A stretch of DNA of 64,000 nucleotides from assembly GCA_013397115.1 (NCBI GenBank), contig VWZW01001241.1, forward strand, positions 428,129 to 492,128. The letters are read 5' to 3'. How positions within the stretch are numbered: position 1 is the stretch's first letter; each line of letters begins with the position of its first letter. The notes beneath the pieces were generated by a model that saw nothing but the letters and a program-made list of their open reading frames with translations, ran no database searches and had not been told where the DNA came from. Below, one piece after another: positions 22,711-32,614 of the stretch. The translations under genes and the position numbers were made by a program. The DNA is from Edolisoma coerulescens (Eukaryota > Chordata > Aves > Passeriformes > Campephagidae).

Positions 22711-22919
22711 CAAAAGAAGAAAAGAAGATAAAACAGGACGCAAGGAAGGATTATCTTCGGCAGCATCTTGCGGTGGCTTCTCTGGCGGAGATAGAGAATA
22801 TATATCTATATACAGGCAAGGCAGGGAGGCTGGGGAGGGCGGTGCTGACACCATTGACCCCATGTCCCCCTCCCCTCCCACGTCCTCCACAAAGGACGGG
22901 CTATCAAGTCTGTAACTCG

Positions 22920-23008
22920 CTAGGTGATCAAGTCCCAGTCGAAATCATCGGGGATTTCCTCATTGGCGCCTGGAGGAGGCCCTGGAGGCCGAGGGACCAG
23001 ATGATGAG
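22920..23008 (-). CDS. FOXJ2: FOXJ2 last coding exon
   Basis: Encodes AHHLVPRPPGPPPGANEE and IPDDFDWDLIT, then TAG at 22922-22920. The acidic DDFDWDL end resembles a transactivation peptide and is conserved to human. Confidence 0.97.
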
Positions 23009-26000
23009 CTGAACCAAAAACAAGAAAAAAGAAGAAAAAGGAAAGAGAACAGTTAGAATCAGAAACTACATGCTTTTTCACAGTGGGCCTTCGGGCAAAA
23101 GAAACCAGAAGTGATTTGAGCCTTCTCCTTTCCAACTGTCTAACAAACAAGAACACTACTGGCATCAATCCCTCTGTCGGACAGCATCTACCAGTGTCTG
23201 GAGGTGTTCTGCTGTGAAATTCTCCACAGCAGCTTCTACAGAAGTTAAGTTTCAGCCTCCTTTACTTAACTCATAGCTGACTGCTGACAGAGCACAAAAG
23301 ACTTCATCAACAGAAGCTTCTCATGTACAGTTGTCTTCAAACAACTGAAGGTGAGGCTAAGCTAGAAGACTTTATGTGAAGTGAAAGAAATCAGGCCTTT
23401 GAAATCCTAAAGCTTCCCAGAGATATGACAGAGCCCTAAATGGGGGGTCCTTTGCAGTCCATGCTCCCTCTCTACCCACAGTGCTCCATTTGACTACTAA
23501 GTGCTTTGGGAGAAATGCACAAAGGGGCTGGGAACCAGTTCTTTAATATTCATTGGTGTAATAGGCCTTAACATCACCCCTTACCTGGGCGATTATATCC
23601 CGGAGAGTCCTGGGTGGAAATCTGGTACATAGGAGATGGCCCGGAGAAGAGATGGGGAGGCTGAGGCTGACCATAGGAGTTCACTGTGAAAGGAAATGAT
23701 TTAAGAAAACAAAAAAAACCAACTGTTAATGTTCAGGTCAGAAGTCTTGGCCCTGACTGGGTGGCAGCTCAGCCACAGAGCAACTCACTCAGACCCACAG
23801 GATACTGAGGAGATGTTCAGCTGTTGGGTCCTAACTGCAAGCTATCCCTGGTCAGGGATCTTGTTCTTGAAACCAGCAGGAGTTTCTCTATTATTGTAAA
23901 AGAAGAAAATTTTCATCCAGAAACACCACAAGGTGGCTCAATATCATCCATTTAGTTCAGTACTAGATGACACACACCATTACAGTTCTATCAAGACCAT
24001 CATATCCTCTCCTCAGAATGCATCCCCTACTCTTTGTACAGTACTTCTCCAACAAGGGTGCAAGAACTTTCTTCTTTACTGTTCCTGCCATCTGGAATAG
24101 CAATCTCCCTACCTTGTCATCCTCTCTGTTGGTTGCCTACAAAAAACACCATCCCCCTTCTTCTCTTCCAAGTTTGCCTTTTAAATATACTCCTGCCTGG
24201 AGATTGCCTGTCAATAGTATGCATCACGTAACAGCAGTCCGTCCAGGCCACAGGTACAGGACATCCCAGGTCTTTAAAGCCAGAGGAAGCTGAGTTGCTA
24301 TGAACAGCTCTTACAGCCTAGCTCTGAGTTGCTCAGTGCTGCATTGCCTGGTAAGGCTGCAGGTAGTTTAGGATACTCAGAGAATTGAGCCTTCATTTAC
24401 ACATCATTTTAGTCTCCGTCCAATTACCTTGGTTCATGGATTGCTCCTGTTTGCCACTGTTCAGGGCACAAGAATCAGAGATTCGAGGGGGCTGCTGTGG
24501 GCCAACCAGATGAGGGAGCTGACCAGTCTGGGTAAGGAAGTGATTAAGGGAGTCACAGAGGTTGGCAATATGGTGTTGATCCAGCGTCCAGTTCTTCCGC
24601 TCAGCCTGGCGCAAACTCTCCATGAGCTCTGCAGGGGACAAAGGACAGTGTCAAAGACAGTAGTCACACTGTGATCTTCCCTGCAAAGAGTTTCTGTCTT
24701 CTGCCTCTAAATCCTACCTCCTCCTCACAAACCAAACTTTATCGTTTCAAATCTGTCACCAGACTCCTGAAGAGCTCCACATCTAGGACACTGTCACACT
24801 GACTCAGGTAGGGCAAGAAAGAGTTGGAAGGAAAAATCTCAGTTAGCTTTCTGACATACTTTTATGAATTACCCTGCCCCAAATCCTGCAGTGTTCATTC
24901 CAGTGCTTCAGGATCTTTTACAGAACCCATGAAGTAGGACACCTCTTTTTAAAAATGAGGTGAATCACTGAGAAATCCAGGCACTTGCCATGGTTACATT
25001 GAAAAAAAGATCCCTGCACAGCACTCCCATGTTCTAGACTACAGCCCTAGTCATTGAGTCACTAGCCCTAGTCACTAGGCCAACACTGACCTGAGAATTG
25101 GGAGTGCTCAATGCTAGACCAGTTCAGCCGGTTTACCATCTTGAAGCTTTCCTTCAGGGAATCAATGTTGGAGCACCAATCAGGGGGAAACGCTGGAATG
25201 AAACAGGGACAAGATTAATACCATACAGACCACCCTTTCCCTCCACCCCTTAATATAAAAAGATTGGCCCTTCTTCATCAAAGAGCCTGATGCTACAGCA
25301 GCTAAAAATCCTTTCTCCCTTGGAAAACCAGGGATGGTATCTCCTTTTTCACTAAGGCCCTTGACTTTATGCTGCATTCCTTAAGAGAATCCCAAATCCA
25401 GGGTGGATGTATCTATCCTCCATTCTCCAGTAAGGAAGCAATTTCCTTCTCCAATTTCAACCATATCTGGCTTTCCCCCATTTTCTACACACTAGTAGGC
25501 ACTACTTAGGGAAAGCTCACTTGTGGGATTTCTGTCTGGGGGCTCCCCACTGCTCCCTTTCCCCCATCTGTGCTTTCCATTGCCCCTGACTCACCAAAGC
25601 CAGCATTGTTGATTGAAGCCTGTGACTGCTGCTGCTGCTGGTGCTGGTGTGGCTGCTGCTGTGGGTGGGAGTGCGGGTGATGTTGTTGATGCTGGTGGTA
25701 ACCTCCATGCTGCATTGGGGGCGGGTGCATGGACATCACTGGTGGAGGGCCATAACCTTCACCACCCTGCTGCTTTCCTCCTTGGGATGGGCAACCCTCT
25801 GGGGTTGGAGTGTGGAGTGGGGGAGCAGCACCCACTGAGGAGGGGCCTTGCTGCTGCTGCTGCTGGTACATGTAGTAATTGTGGTTGGAGGGCTGCATGT
25901 CACCAAGGAGAGAAGAGAAACCTGCCGAGTAAATGAAAGAGGAGGGAGCTTTAAGATAGCTTGGATCAGACCTCTGCTTACATTATCCAGCTCTAATTTC

Positions 26001-29000
26001 ACACTGCTCATCCCGCTATTTATGAAGCTTTCGGAGTGCCCTCTACAGGCTGCCAACAACCATCACCTGTGCAGTTATGCCCTTGCTGTGCTCCAGACTG
26101 TTCAAAACAAAAGGCTCCACAACAAAGACCCAGAAGGATTTTAGTACAGCGTTAGGCACTTAAGTTCCTCCCTGGATTTTTTCCTAGACTTACCAAAGTA
26201 ACCCAGCCTCTCCTGAAATGTCAAGCACGTGTTGTTTTCCTCTAAATGACCATTAAGCGAACTTAAACAGCAGAACATTTAGAAAATGGATAACCTAATA
26301 CTTAATCTGACTGGCTGTTTCCAAAGGCTCCCTTGAGTTCCCTTCTTACAAGCAGCTTGGTCAGGAATCCTCACAATTTTTCTCACACTGATCATAAGAG
26401 GTCATAAAAGACTCTGCTTTTGTACAAAGAGCACACTGTACACATCAGGGCTCCTTTATTACTTTCATTCCTCCTGACTCACTGGGTGTGTCATTTCCAT
26501 CCTCCTGTATTTCAGGCAACCCCTACACGTGGGAGCATCAGGTATTTTCTGTACTTCCCCAACACCAGGAGCTCAGCATATCTCAGATGTCTGCTTTTCC
26601 TATTCATTCTCCCCATACATTGGGGAACCTCTGGAAAACCAGTCAGGGGCACTACATGCCATTAATGTGAGCTACTCACTTCTTGAGTACCCTTACTTGA
26701 CCATCTGCCAGCAAGCCTCACATTTTCATTAGATTCAACATCAACCCTTAGTGTACCCTACTACTGTTGTGGGGCAAAAGGATGAATACTGCCATCCTGA
26801 CTCAAAAGTTGCCTACAAAATTTTTTCCGAAACTGCAAGTTTTCCTGCACTGCCTTGCAGCCTAAGACTTGGAGGGAAAAAAAACAGACAGCTGCTAAGT
26901 TTGTAAAATCAGAGGAACACACCAAGTCAAGGTTCTTCTCTATGTTTTTGTAGCTTGCTCGCTCATGCTACAACACTTCACACAACAGGCTCCTACTAGG
27001 AGTGCCAGCATGATGAAAGCAGTAAAGATATATATTTTTTTATTTCACTGAAGCTTCAAGTTCAGGAGGCCCCTTCTAGAGTAGCGAACTTTGCCTGCAC
27101 TGTGTGATGGCTGATAGCACAGGTGAGAAGCTCATGTAATAACACACCCCTTTTTTACACCAGATTAATATTTAGAAGAGTGTTTAAAGGCAGAAAGAGC
27201 TGAAGGTATTTCTGAAATATTTTCTGTGGACATCTCAGCCCTGCAGTGATTCTGCCCTCTTCTGGCTGCTTACTCAATCCCAGAAATGCAAGATATGAAT
27301 GGAGTTGGAGGCTCTCTCTTCCCTGCTCTCAATCCACAAAGCTCAATTCTCCAAGGCCTTGTACAATCCTAGTTTTAACAGATCTGAGCAATGATGATTT
27401 TCCACTCTCCTTCTGAGAAACTCCAGATGCAACAATCCCCTCCCTCTTATGGTTTCTAGCCTGACAGACTGTGAATGTTTCTCTGACATGCTTTTCTTCA
27501 GGACTTCATTTTTCTCAGTTTCTGCCATTTTAGTATTTGCATTTGTATCAACACAAGGCATTTTTAAATCATTGTGCTTTTTTATTCTGAGAGAACTAGG
27601 GGGAGCGATGCATAAAGGACGTGCAGATTTCTTATCAGCTTCTGGCAGAAGTAATTACAGCATGCCAAAGAAGGAAAGTCTGTTTGCACAGGCTCCTGAA
27701 CGAGGAAAGATCTGAGAGATGCCAAATGGACAAGACTGTGTGGGCAGATACCTGCCCACCCCACATGACGCATGTAGTTACTCACCGTGCTGAGAGGAAG
27801 ATGATTTCTCCAGCATGGATTTGTAGAGATTTCGGAAGGACCAGCTAAGATCCTGGAAGTTGATCTCAGAGTAGGAGAACTTGAAGTCATGGTTGGCACT
27901 GTACAGCGGGGGTGGCACATCGGCCCCTTCACGGCCCTGTCCCCCTGCTACAGTAGAGGCAACATCCACAGGCCCCGCACCCTGCTAAGGAGGGAGAAAT
28001 AAGGCTTTTAGCCTGTACTACATCTTGCAGCTTGAGACAGAGATCAGAGACCAGATATGCATAGAACATGCACTGGTATCCTGTATCACTTAGCTCATCT
28101 TCCAACAAATCTTCCCAAATGCCATTTTCCTTGAGGAACACCAACCACAACCCTTCCTCTGCAGCACAGTGGCTCCAGACTTTTCTTCAGCTATCTAATA
28201 CCATTATGCCTTTATCCTTATCCCCATCCAACCCTTTGCTAAAATTCACTTCCTCCTTATTTTCTATCTCTGCAATTTCAGCTCCTTCCCTTCTTTTTAT
28301 TTTTGCCTCTATATCACAATTTTCACAATTCTCTCTCCTCACCACTTCGCTTTTCCATTCATGCACTCCTCCCACTCTCCTTTTCCTCCCACTTCGATCC
28401 TTTTCCCCACGGCTCACCTGACTGTAGTTGGCAATGGGGGTGGTGCTCTGGATCGACATCTGAGGGGTGGCCTCAGGTGGCAAAGAGGCTTCTGTGCTGA
28501 CTGGAACAGCCCCTCGGGGGCTTTTACTTGCCTCTTGCTCTGGGGAGTCTTGTGGTATCTGTGGATGGGGAAGAAAGAGAAAAGGAAAGGAGCAGAAATC
28601 AAAAACAGATGGAGAAGTGAAACTGCAGATGGGAAGCCAGCTCCCCCGCTGTAGAAGTTCATGGCTTAAAAAAAAGGAGGACTGGGCCTTAGTCACTGAA
28701 AAGTCAGGATAAAGGACTTTAAACAAGATTAACTTTCCTACTGAATAGCAGCAACAACAGGCAATCAGCAGGACATACACACTAGTTCATTCAGTCCTGG
28801 CCTTTGTCTCCCCATCTATACACCCTGATCCCAAAACATTATCATGGTCTGGTGCTGAAGGGAATTCCCAGCCCACTCCATGCTGTGTGGAAAGAAAAAA
28901 CACTCACGTCATCATCTGGAGGATGCCGCCTCTTGCGAGATATATCTGGACATGTATCTATTGTCCAATAAGAGCCCTGGAAAGAAGACCCATTGGTGAA

Positions 29001-31825
29001 TGCATGATGAAATCACAGAGCTTCCTGAAGCATGGGGCTACTGACTCAAGGAATGCAGCACCAACTAAACATTAGGACCACAAGGACCACTTTCTAGAAC
29101 CTCAGACAACTGAGACTTGGGTGTTGGCAAGAGATTCCTCTCTTGCACTGGGTTGCATTGAACAATGAGGCACAATGCTACTGGTGGAAGGCAGAATCCT
29201 CTACTTTCCATCACTCTGAGAAAGGACACCAAAAGGATGCTTTGATCCAAGCTAAGTGAAATCTTTTGGGCCTGCACACTGTTCAGTAGCTTCCTCACAC
29301 CTTGAATCCATTATTAACTGATGATAATCAACTCAATGCTGGGATTTGGCAGAGACAGCTAGAAGGATTGCTCTTTTTCCATGGTTGTGAGACACCCCTT
29401 CAAGCACCCACAGTGGGGCCATGACAGCTAAGAAATAAGCCATGGTTAAGAACTAAAACAAATAATGTACAGAGAGGTCTGTTTAGCTTGGACAAGAAAA
29501 AGCCAAGGGGATCAAACCACTGTCTTCAACTGCATAAGGGTATTATAAAAGATGACAGAATCAAATTCTTCTCAAAAATGTACAGCACAAGAAGAGGCAA
29601 CAAATACAAGTTACAGCAAGGCAATGTACAATCAGATATAACAAAAATTTCTTCACAATGATGGTGGTGCAGCACTGGAACAAGTGCCCAGTTTTGCTAT
29701 CTCCATCCCTGAAGACATTCCAAATTCGACCGATCTCACCAACCTAATGTGATTGTTCCTGTCTGGGAGAGGATAGAGGTACATGTTGACCTCCAGAGGT
29801 CCCTTTCAACATAAAATAATCTATAATTAAGTGTGTTGTCTTCTGAATAAATGTAATTAGAACTCTAGAGTGCGATTTAGCTTGTTTTAACTTCCCATTG
29901 AGATCTGAATAATCTGAATAAGTAGCAAGCACAGAACAGGTTTTCATTATAAACCCAGCCCAATATGCCACTGAACACCTGCAAACATATACCCTTAAGT
30001 CAGTTAGGATTTCCTGGAATAAGCCACATAATTAATGGTAGTTTTGAGCAGTGATTTTCAAAGATCTACTACTTCCATTTATAGACCCAACTGAGCACCA
30101 CACAGTCCTTTAAATATAACCTGAAATAAAAGGCCTGAGCAAATGGTCTTTTCTTTTAACTTTAGGATGAGGGGGAAGAGACAATCTTTCTGTCTAAATA
30201 CATAGCTTCTTGCCCCTACCATCTCTTCCTGCTTGTTTGGCTGCGGGTTTTTTTAAACAATAATATCTGCATGCCAAGATGCCAAAACTTGGTTTTGCTA
30301 GCAATTCCCCTTTACAATCTGTATATACTATCAGAGCCTTATCAGTCCTTAGTAAGCCAACAAATTCCTGAGTTTTATTCATAAATGATTTCTACAGATT
30401 TAAACTATGTGGTGGTGACATCTTTTTCTAACACCAAATATTTTGCAGTCTATATAAGTAGTAGTTCTGCTCTCATTTCCATGGCTCTTGCCTCCATGAA
30501 ATCCATGATGTCACATCACAGTCCTGCTGCTCACCAGCAGCCACTATGCTCTCTCATAACAGAACAGGTTGGACTAAACCCACATTTTACACACAAAGAT
30601 CAAGAAGAAAAAGAAACAAAACTAATAAAGTACATCCAATCACACTTTTGACTTCTGCCAGTATCTTTAAAGTCAACTGAAGATCACAAATAAGAAAAAT
30701 AATTACTAAAACCCTTAAAGCTCCTTTACAGGTTCCCTTTAAGTAAATGCTTCTGTAGCCAAAGGACTGCAGTAAATCTTACTACTGCTTCCATTTTTGC
30801 CTACACTTTAGGTTTCAAATTCCAACCATGAGTCAGAAAGGGCAACCCCAGCTTATTCCCTGCAGTTTTAAATTGCTTGCCCAGGAGCATGCAGATTTCT
30901 TACCTTCCCAGGATCATCTCTTGGTCGAGGCACCTTTCGAAAACATTTATTCAGAGAGAGGTTATGACGAATAGAGTTCTGATGAGAGAGTAAGAGATAC
31001 AGGTAAGTGCTACAACAAAAACATACAGTGTTCTGAGTATGCCCTGGAGCAGGTAGAGAAAATAGGATGGTACATACTCAAAAGGCAAAGCTCACTACAT
31101 ATTCCTGGAATGGGGCAGAACAGAAGCTGTGGAAAGGGATGGATTAAGATGATAATATGAGGCTGAACCACCTCTACACCTACAGAAGTGCAATGAAAAT
31201 AGCATCAGTGTGATGCAGAGAATGGTAGTGATGTGGGTTTTGTGGGGGCTTTTTTTTTGTTTTTCTTGGTTGGTGTTGGTGGGTTTTGTGCACACCCCTT
31301 CTTAATGGACCACCACATATATTCAACAAAATTCTCAGAGAAAATGGGACTTCTGGCTCTGCATTTTCTCCAGTTGGTCAACTTAGTTTTACATCAGCGT
31401 TATTTTAATCAGTGAGGCTGTTTCGCATAGAATTAAGAAAGTAAGTCTTATAATTAGGCAAAAAAGGGTACTTCAGTGATGCAAGCCCTCACCTTCCAAC
31501 CAATACCAGCATTTTTGTAGTAGGGAAAGTTGTCACAGATCCAACGGTAGATCTCACTAAGCGTCATCTTCTTGGCAGGTGATGAGTTGATGGCATATGT
31601 GATCAAAGTGGCATAGCTGTAACGTGGCTTCCCATCTTGGTGCACTGCAGCCTCATCCTTACTCAGTGTGGCATTGGGATCTGTTGGTGAGCCTGGGGGA
31701 CACTTTCGGGCAGACCCTGGAGGTCCTGCTTGTGAGGAACCCCCTAATTTTTCAATAGTAGCCCTTAAAGTAAGCTGTGGGAGCCAGTCTATGGAAGTGA
31801 GGCTGCTTTCCAGGTCAGAGGCCAT
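22920..31825 (-). CDS. FOXJ2: FOXJ2, forkhead box J2 transcription factor (10 coding exons, 543 aa)
   Basis: A nuclear DNA-binding transcription factor. Coding exons in transcript order are 31825-31493, 30978-30904, 28976-28908, 28558-28418, 27981-27786, 25921-25595, 25192-25091, 24628-24428, 23683-23585 and 23008-22920. They total 1632 nt (543 aa plus TAG) with consistent phases; human FOXJ2 is 574 aa. The forkhead domain runs from about residue 66 (KPRYSYATLITYAI) to about 155, with recognition helix 3 around GIGWKNSIRHNLSLNKCF (107-124) split by a phase 0 intron between Lys111 and Asn112. A serine/acidic segment follows, then FKFSYSEINFQDLSWSFR near 240, a Gln/His/Pro-rich tract (281-375), and the conserved WTLDQHHIANLCDSLNHFLT block. 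The C terminus is EEIPDDFDWDLIT. FOXJ3 is the nearest paralogue but lacks this N terminus and neighbourhood. All frames are intact. Confidence 0.98.
23585..23683 (-). CDS. FOXJ2: FOXJ2 coding exon 9
   Basis: Encodes VNSYGQPQPPHLFSGPSPMY and QISTQDSPGYNRP. It is 99 nt, rich in Pro, Ser and Gln. Confidence 0.95.
23967..24210 (+). mobile_element. Possible L2-type LINE relic in FOXJ2 intron 8
   Basis: The plus-strand frame from 23967 includes KGARTFFFTVPAIWNSNLPT followed by a serine-rich run and YKKH. This resembles the C-terminal end of L2/CR1-clade reverse transcriptases (the 'FSVAAPRLWNSLP' type motif). It is antisense to FOXJ2. The match is short and recognised by eye. Confidence 0.4.
24428..24628 (-). 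CDS. FOXJ2: FOXJ2 coding exon 8
   Basis: Encodes ELMESLRQAERKNWTLDQHH, then LCDSLNHFLTQTGQLPHL and ISDSCALNSGKQEQSMNQ. It is probably helical in the first half. It is 201 nt long. Confidence 0.95.
25091..25192 (-). CDS. FOXJ2: FOXJ2 coding exon 7
   Basis: Encodes FPPDWCSNIDSLKESFKMVN and RLNWSSIEHSQFS, a block highly conserved in FOXJ2. It is 102 nt, so skipping would keep the frame. Confidence 0.95.
25595..25921 (-). CDS. FOXJ2: FOXJ2 coding exon 6 (Gln/His/Pro-rich)
   Basis: Encodes residues 272-380: FSSLLGDMQPSN, a run of six Gln (291-296), a Pro/Gly region with GYGPPPVMSMHPPP, and a His/Gln tract from about 346 to 371. The Gln codons are mostly CAG, so length polymorphism is likely. Confidence 0.96.
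27786..27981 (-). CDS. FOXJ2: FOXJ2 coding exon 5
   Basis: Encodes residues 207-271 plus one base, including NHDFKFSYSEINFQDLSWSF and YKSMLEKSSSSQH. Two tandem acceptors (TAG then CAG) precede it. Use of the upstream one would add a single Gln. Confidence 0.95.
28418..28558 (-). CDS. FOXJ2: FOXJ2 coding exon 4
   Basis: Encodes residues 160-206, from IPQDSPEQEASKSPRG to PIANYSQ. It is 141 nt, phase 0 at both ends, and low in predicted structure. Confidence 0.95.
28908..28976 (-). CDS. FOXJ2: FOXJ2 coding exon 3 (forkhead wing 2)
   Basis: Encodes residues 137-159, GSYWTIDTCPDISRKRRHPP and DDD. The RKRRH cluster is the likely nuclear localisation signal at the end of the forkhead domain. It is 69 nt, phase 0 at both ends. 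Confidence 0.96.
29475..29830 (+). mobile_element. Diverged CR1 LINE 3' fragment in FOXJ2 intron 2
   Basis: Landmarks in CR1 order: GTCTGTTTAGCTTGGACAAG, 'GGTGGTGCAGCACTGGAACA', 'CATCCCTGAAGACATTCC' and 'GACCTCCAGAGGTCCCTTTC'. It is sense on the plus strand, hence antisense to FOXJ2, and clearly older than the other copies. Confidence 0.8.
30904..30978 (-). CDS. FOXJ2: FOXJ2 coding exon 2 (forkhead helix 3 and wing 1)
   Basis: Encodes residues 112-136, NSIRHNLSLNKCFRKVPRPR and DDPGK. It is 75 nt with phase 0 at both ends. Asn112, Arg115 and His116 are the usual base-contacting positions of forkhead proteins. Confidence 0.96.
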
Positions 31826-31845
31826 GGTTCTGGAAGCAGGAGTAT
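31493..31845 (-). CDS. FOXJ2: FOXJ2 first coding exon (coding from 31825)
   Basis: The acceptor CACAG lies just before 31845, so 31826-31845 is 5' UTR and at least one upstream non-coding exon must exist. The ATG at 31825 has context AACCATGG. It encodes residues 1-111, including the N-terminal MASDLESSLTSIDWLPQL and the first half of the forkhead domain. Confidence 0.95.
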
Positions 31846-32592
31846 CTGTGGGGAGAGAGGAGAGGAGAGGAAAGGAAACCCTTGAGACACAAAAAAGGTG
31901 AAGCCTCAGAACAGAAACATCCATTTGCATTCTTCTTCTTCTTCTCCCCCTATCACAAATACCTGTATGAAGATCATCCTACTTCATGCATCTTCACAGC
32001 CAGCCAGAACCATCCCAAAAGGCCTATGACCGTGCCTCAGGAAGGACCATCCGTACTGAGAGCAGCTGGGACAGTGCTTTGTAGCACTGATGGTAAAATT
32101 GCTAGGGCAGTCTTACACAGGGCACCATTCCCAGGTAAAGATCCAAGATCTGCTTAAGGGAAGCGGAGCCCTTTCAGGAGGTATATCACATTCACTCCTT
32201 TACTACATAGTCCATTTAACCTTGGTACCCTTCACCAAGATTACCTGTAATCCAGTAGGTTTGCGGTGTCAGATAAGAGGAAAATCATAGCTAAAAGGGA
32301 ATACTCATTCATGCCACATACAAACCACAATTTAATTAGATCATCTGCAAAGTCAGGACTATCCTAATTTGAAGGGAAATTAATTTCTCTCTGAGGCCTA
32401 GCCTCTCTTTTTTGCATTAGGTGACATTATAATGAATCCTATTCCTTAGAGCTAGGATTACATATCTCATTTTAAAACACCAAGATCATGCATAATACTA
32501 TATATAGATAATTACATCTACCATGTCGAGTTGGAACAGACTATATTAAGCTCATAATAGTGAAAGCTTTGCCTACCATAACCAGTTTTTCC

Positions 32593-32614
32593 TATATATA
32601 TATATATATATATA
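32593..32614. repeat. (TA)11 microsatellite
   Basis: Twenty-two bases of perfect TA. Confidence 0.97.

Larger units (their letters stand above)
20425..22919 (-). other. FOXJ2: Probable FOXJ2 3' UTR
   Basis: It runs from the stop at 22920 to the candidate signal at 20442 and contains no convincing open frame. It holds an (AAT)n microsatellite, a short TATA-rich run near 22800, and the duplicated octamer module at 20720-20820. The extent is inferred from the signal position. Confidence 0.5.

Noticed and set aside
31826..31930. In-frame extension of the FOXJ2 first coding exon to an upstream Met
   Set aside because: It crosses the CACAG acceptor at 31846-31850, so the added residues are intron read-through; the MASDLESS start matches the conserved N terminus.
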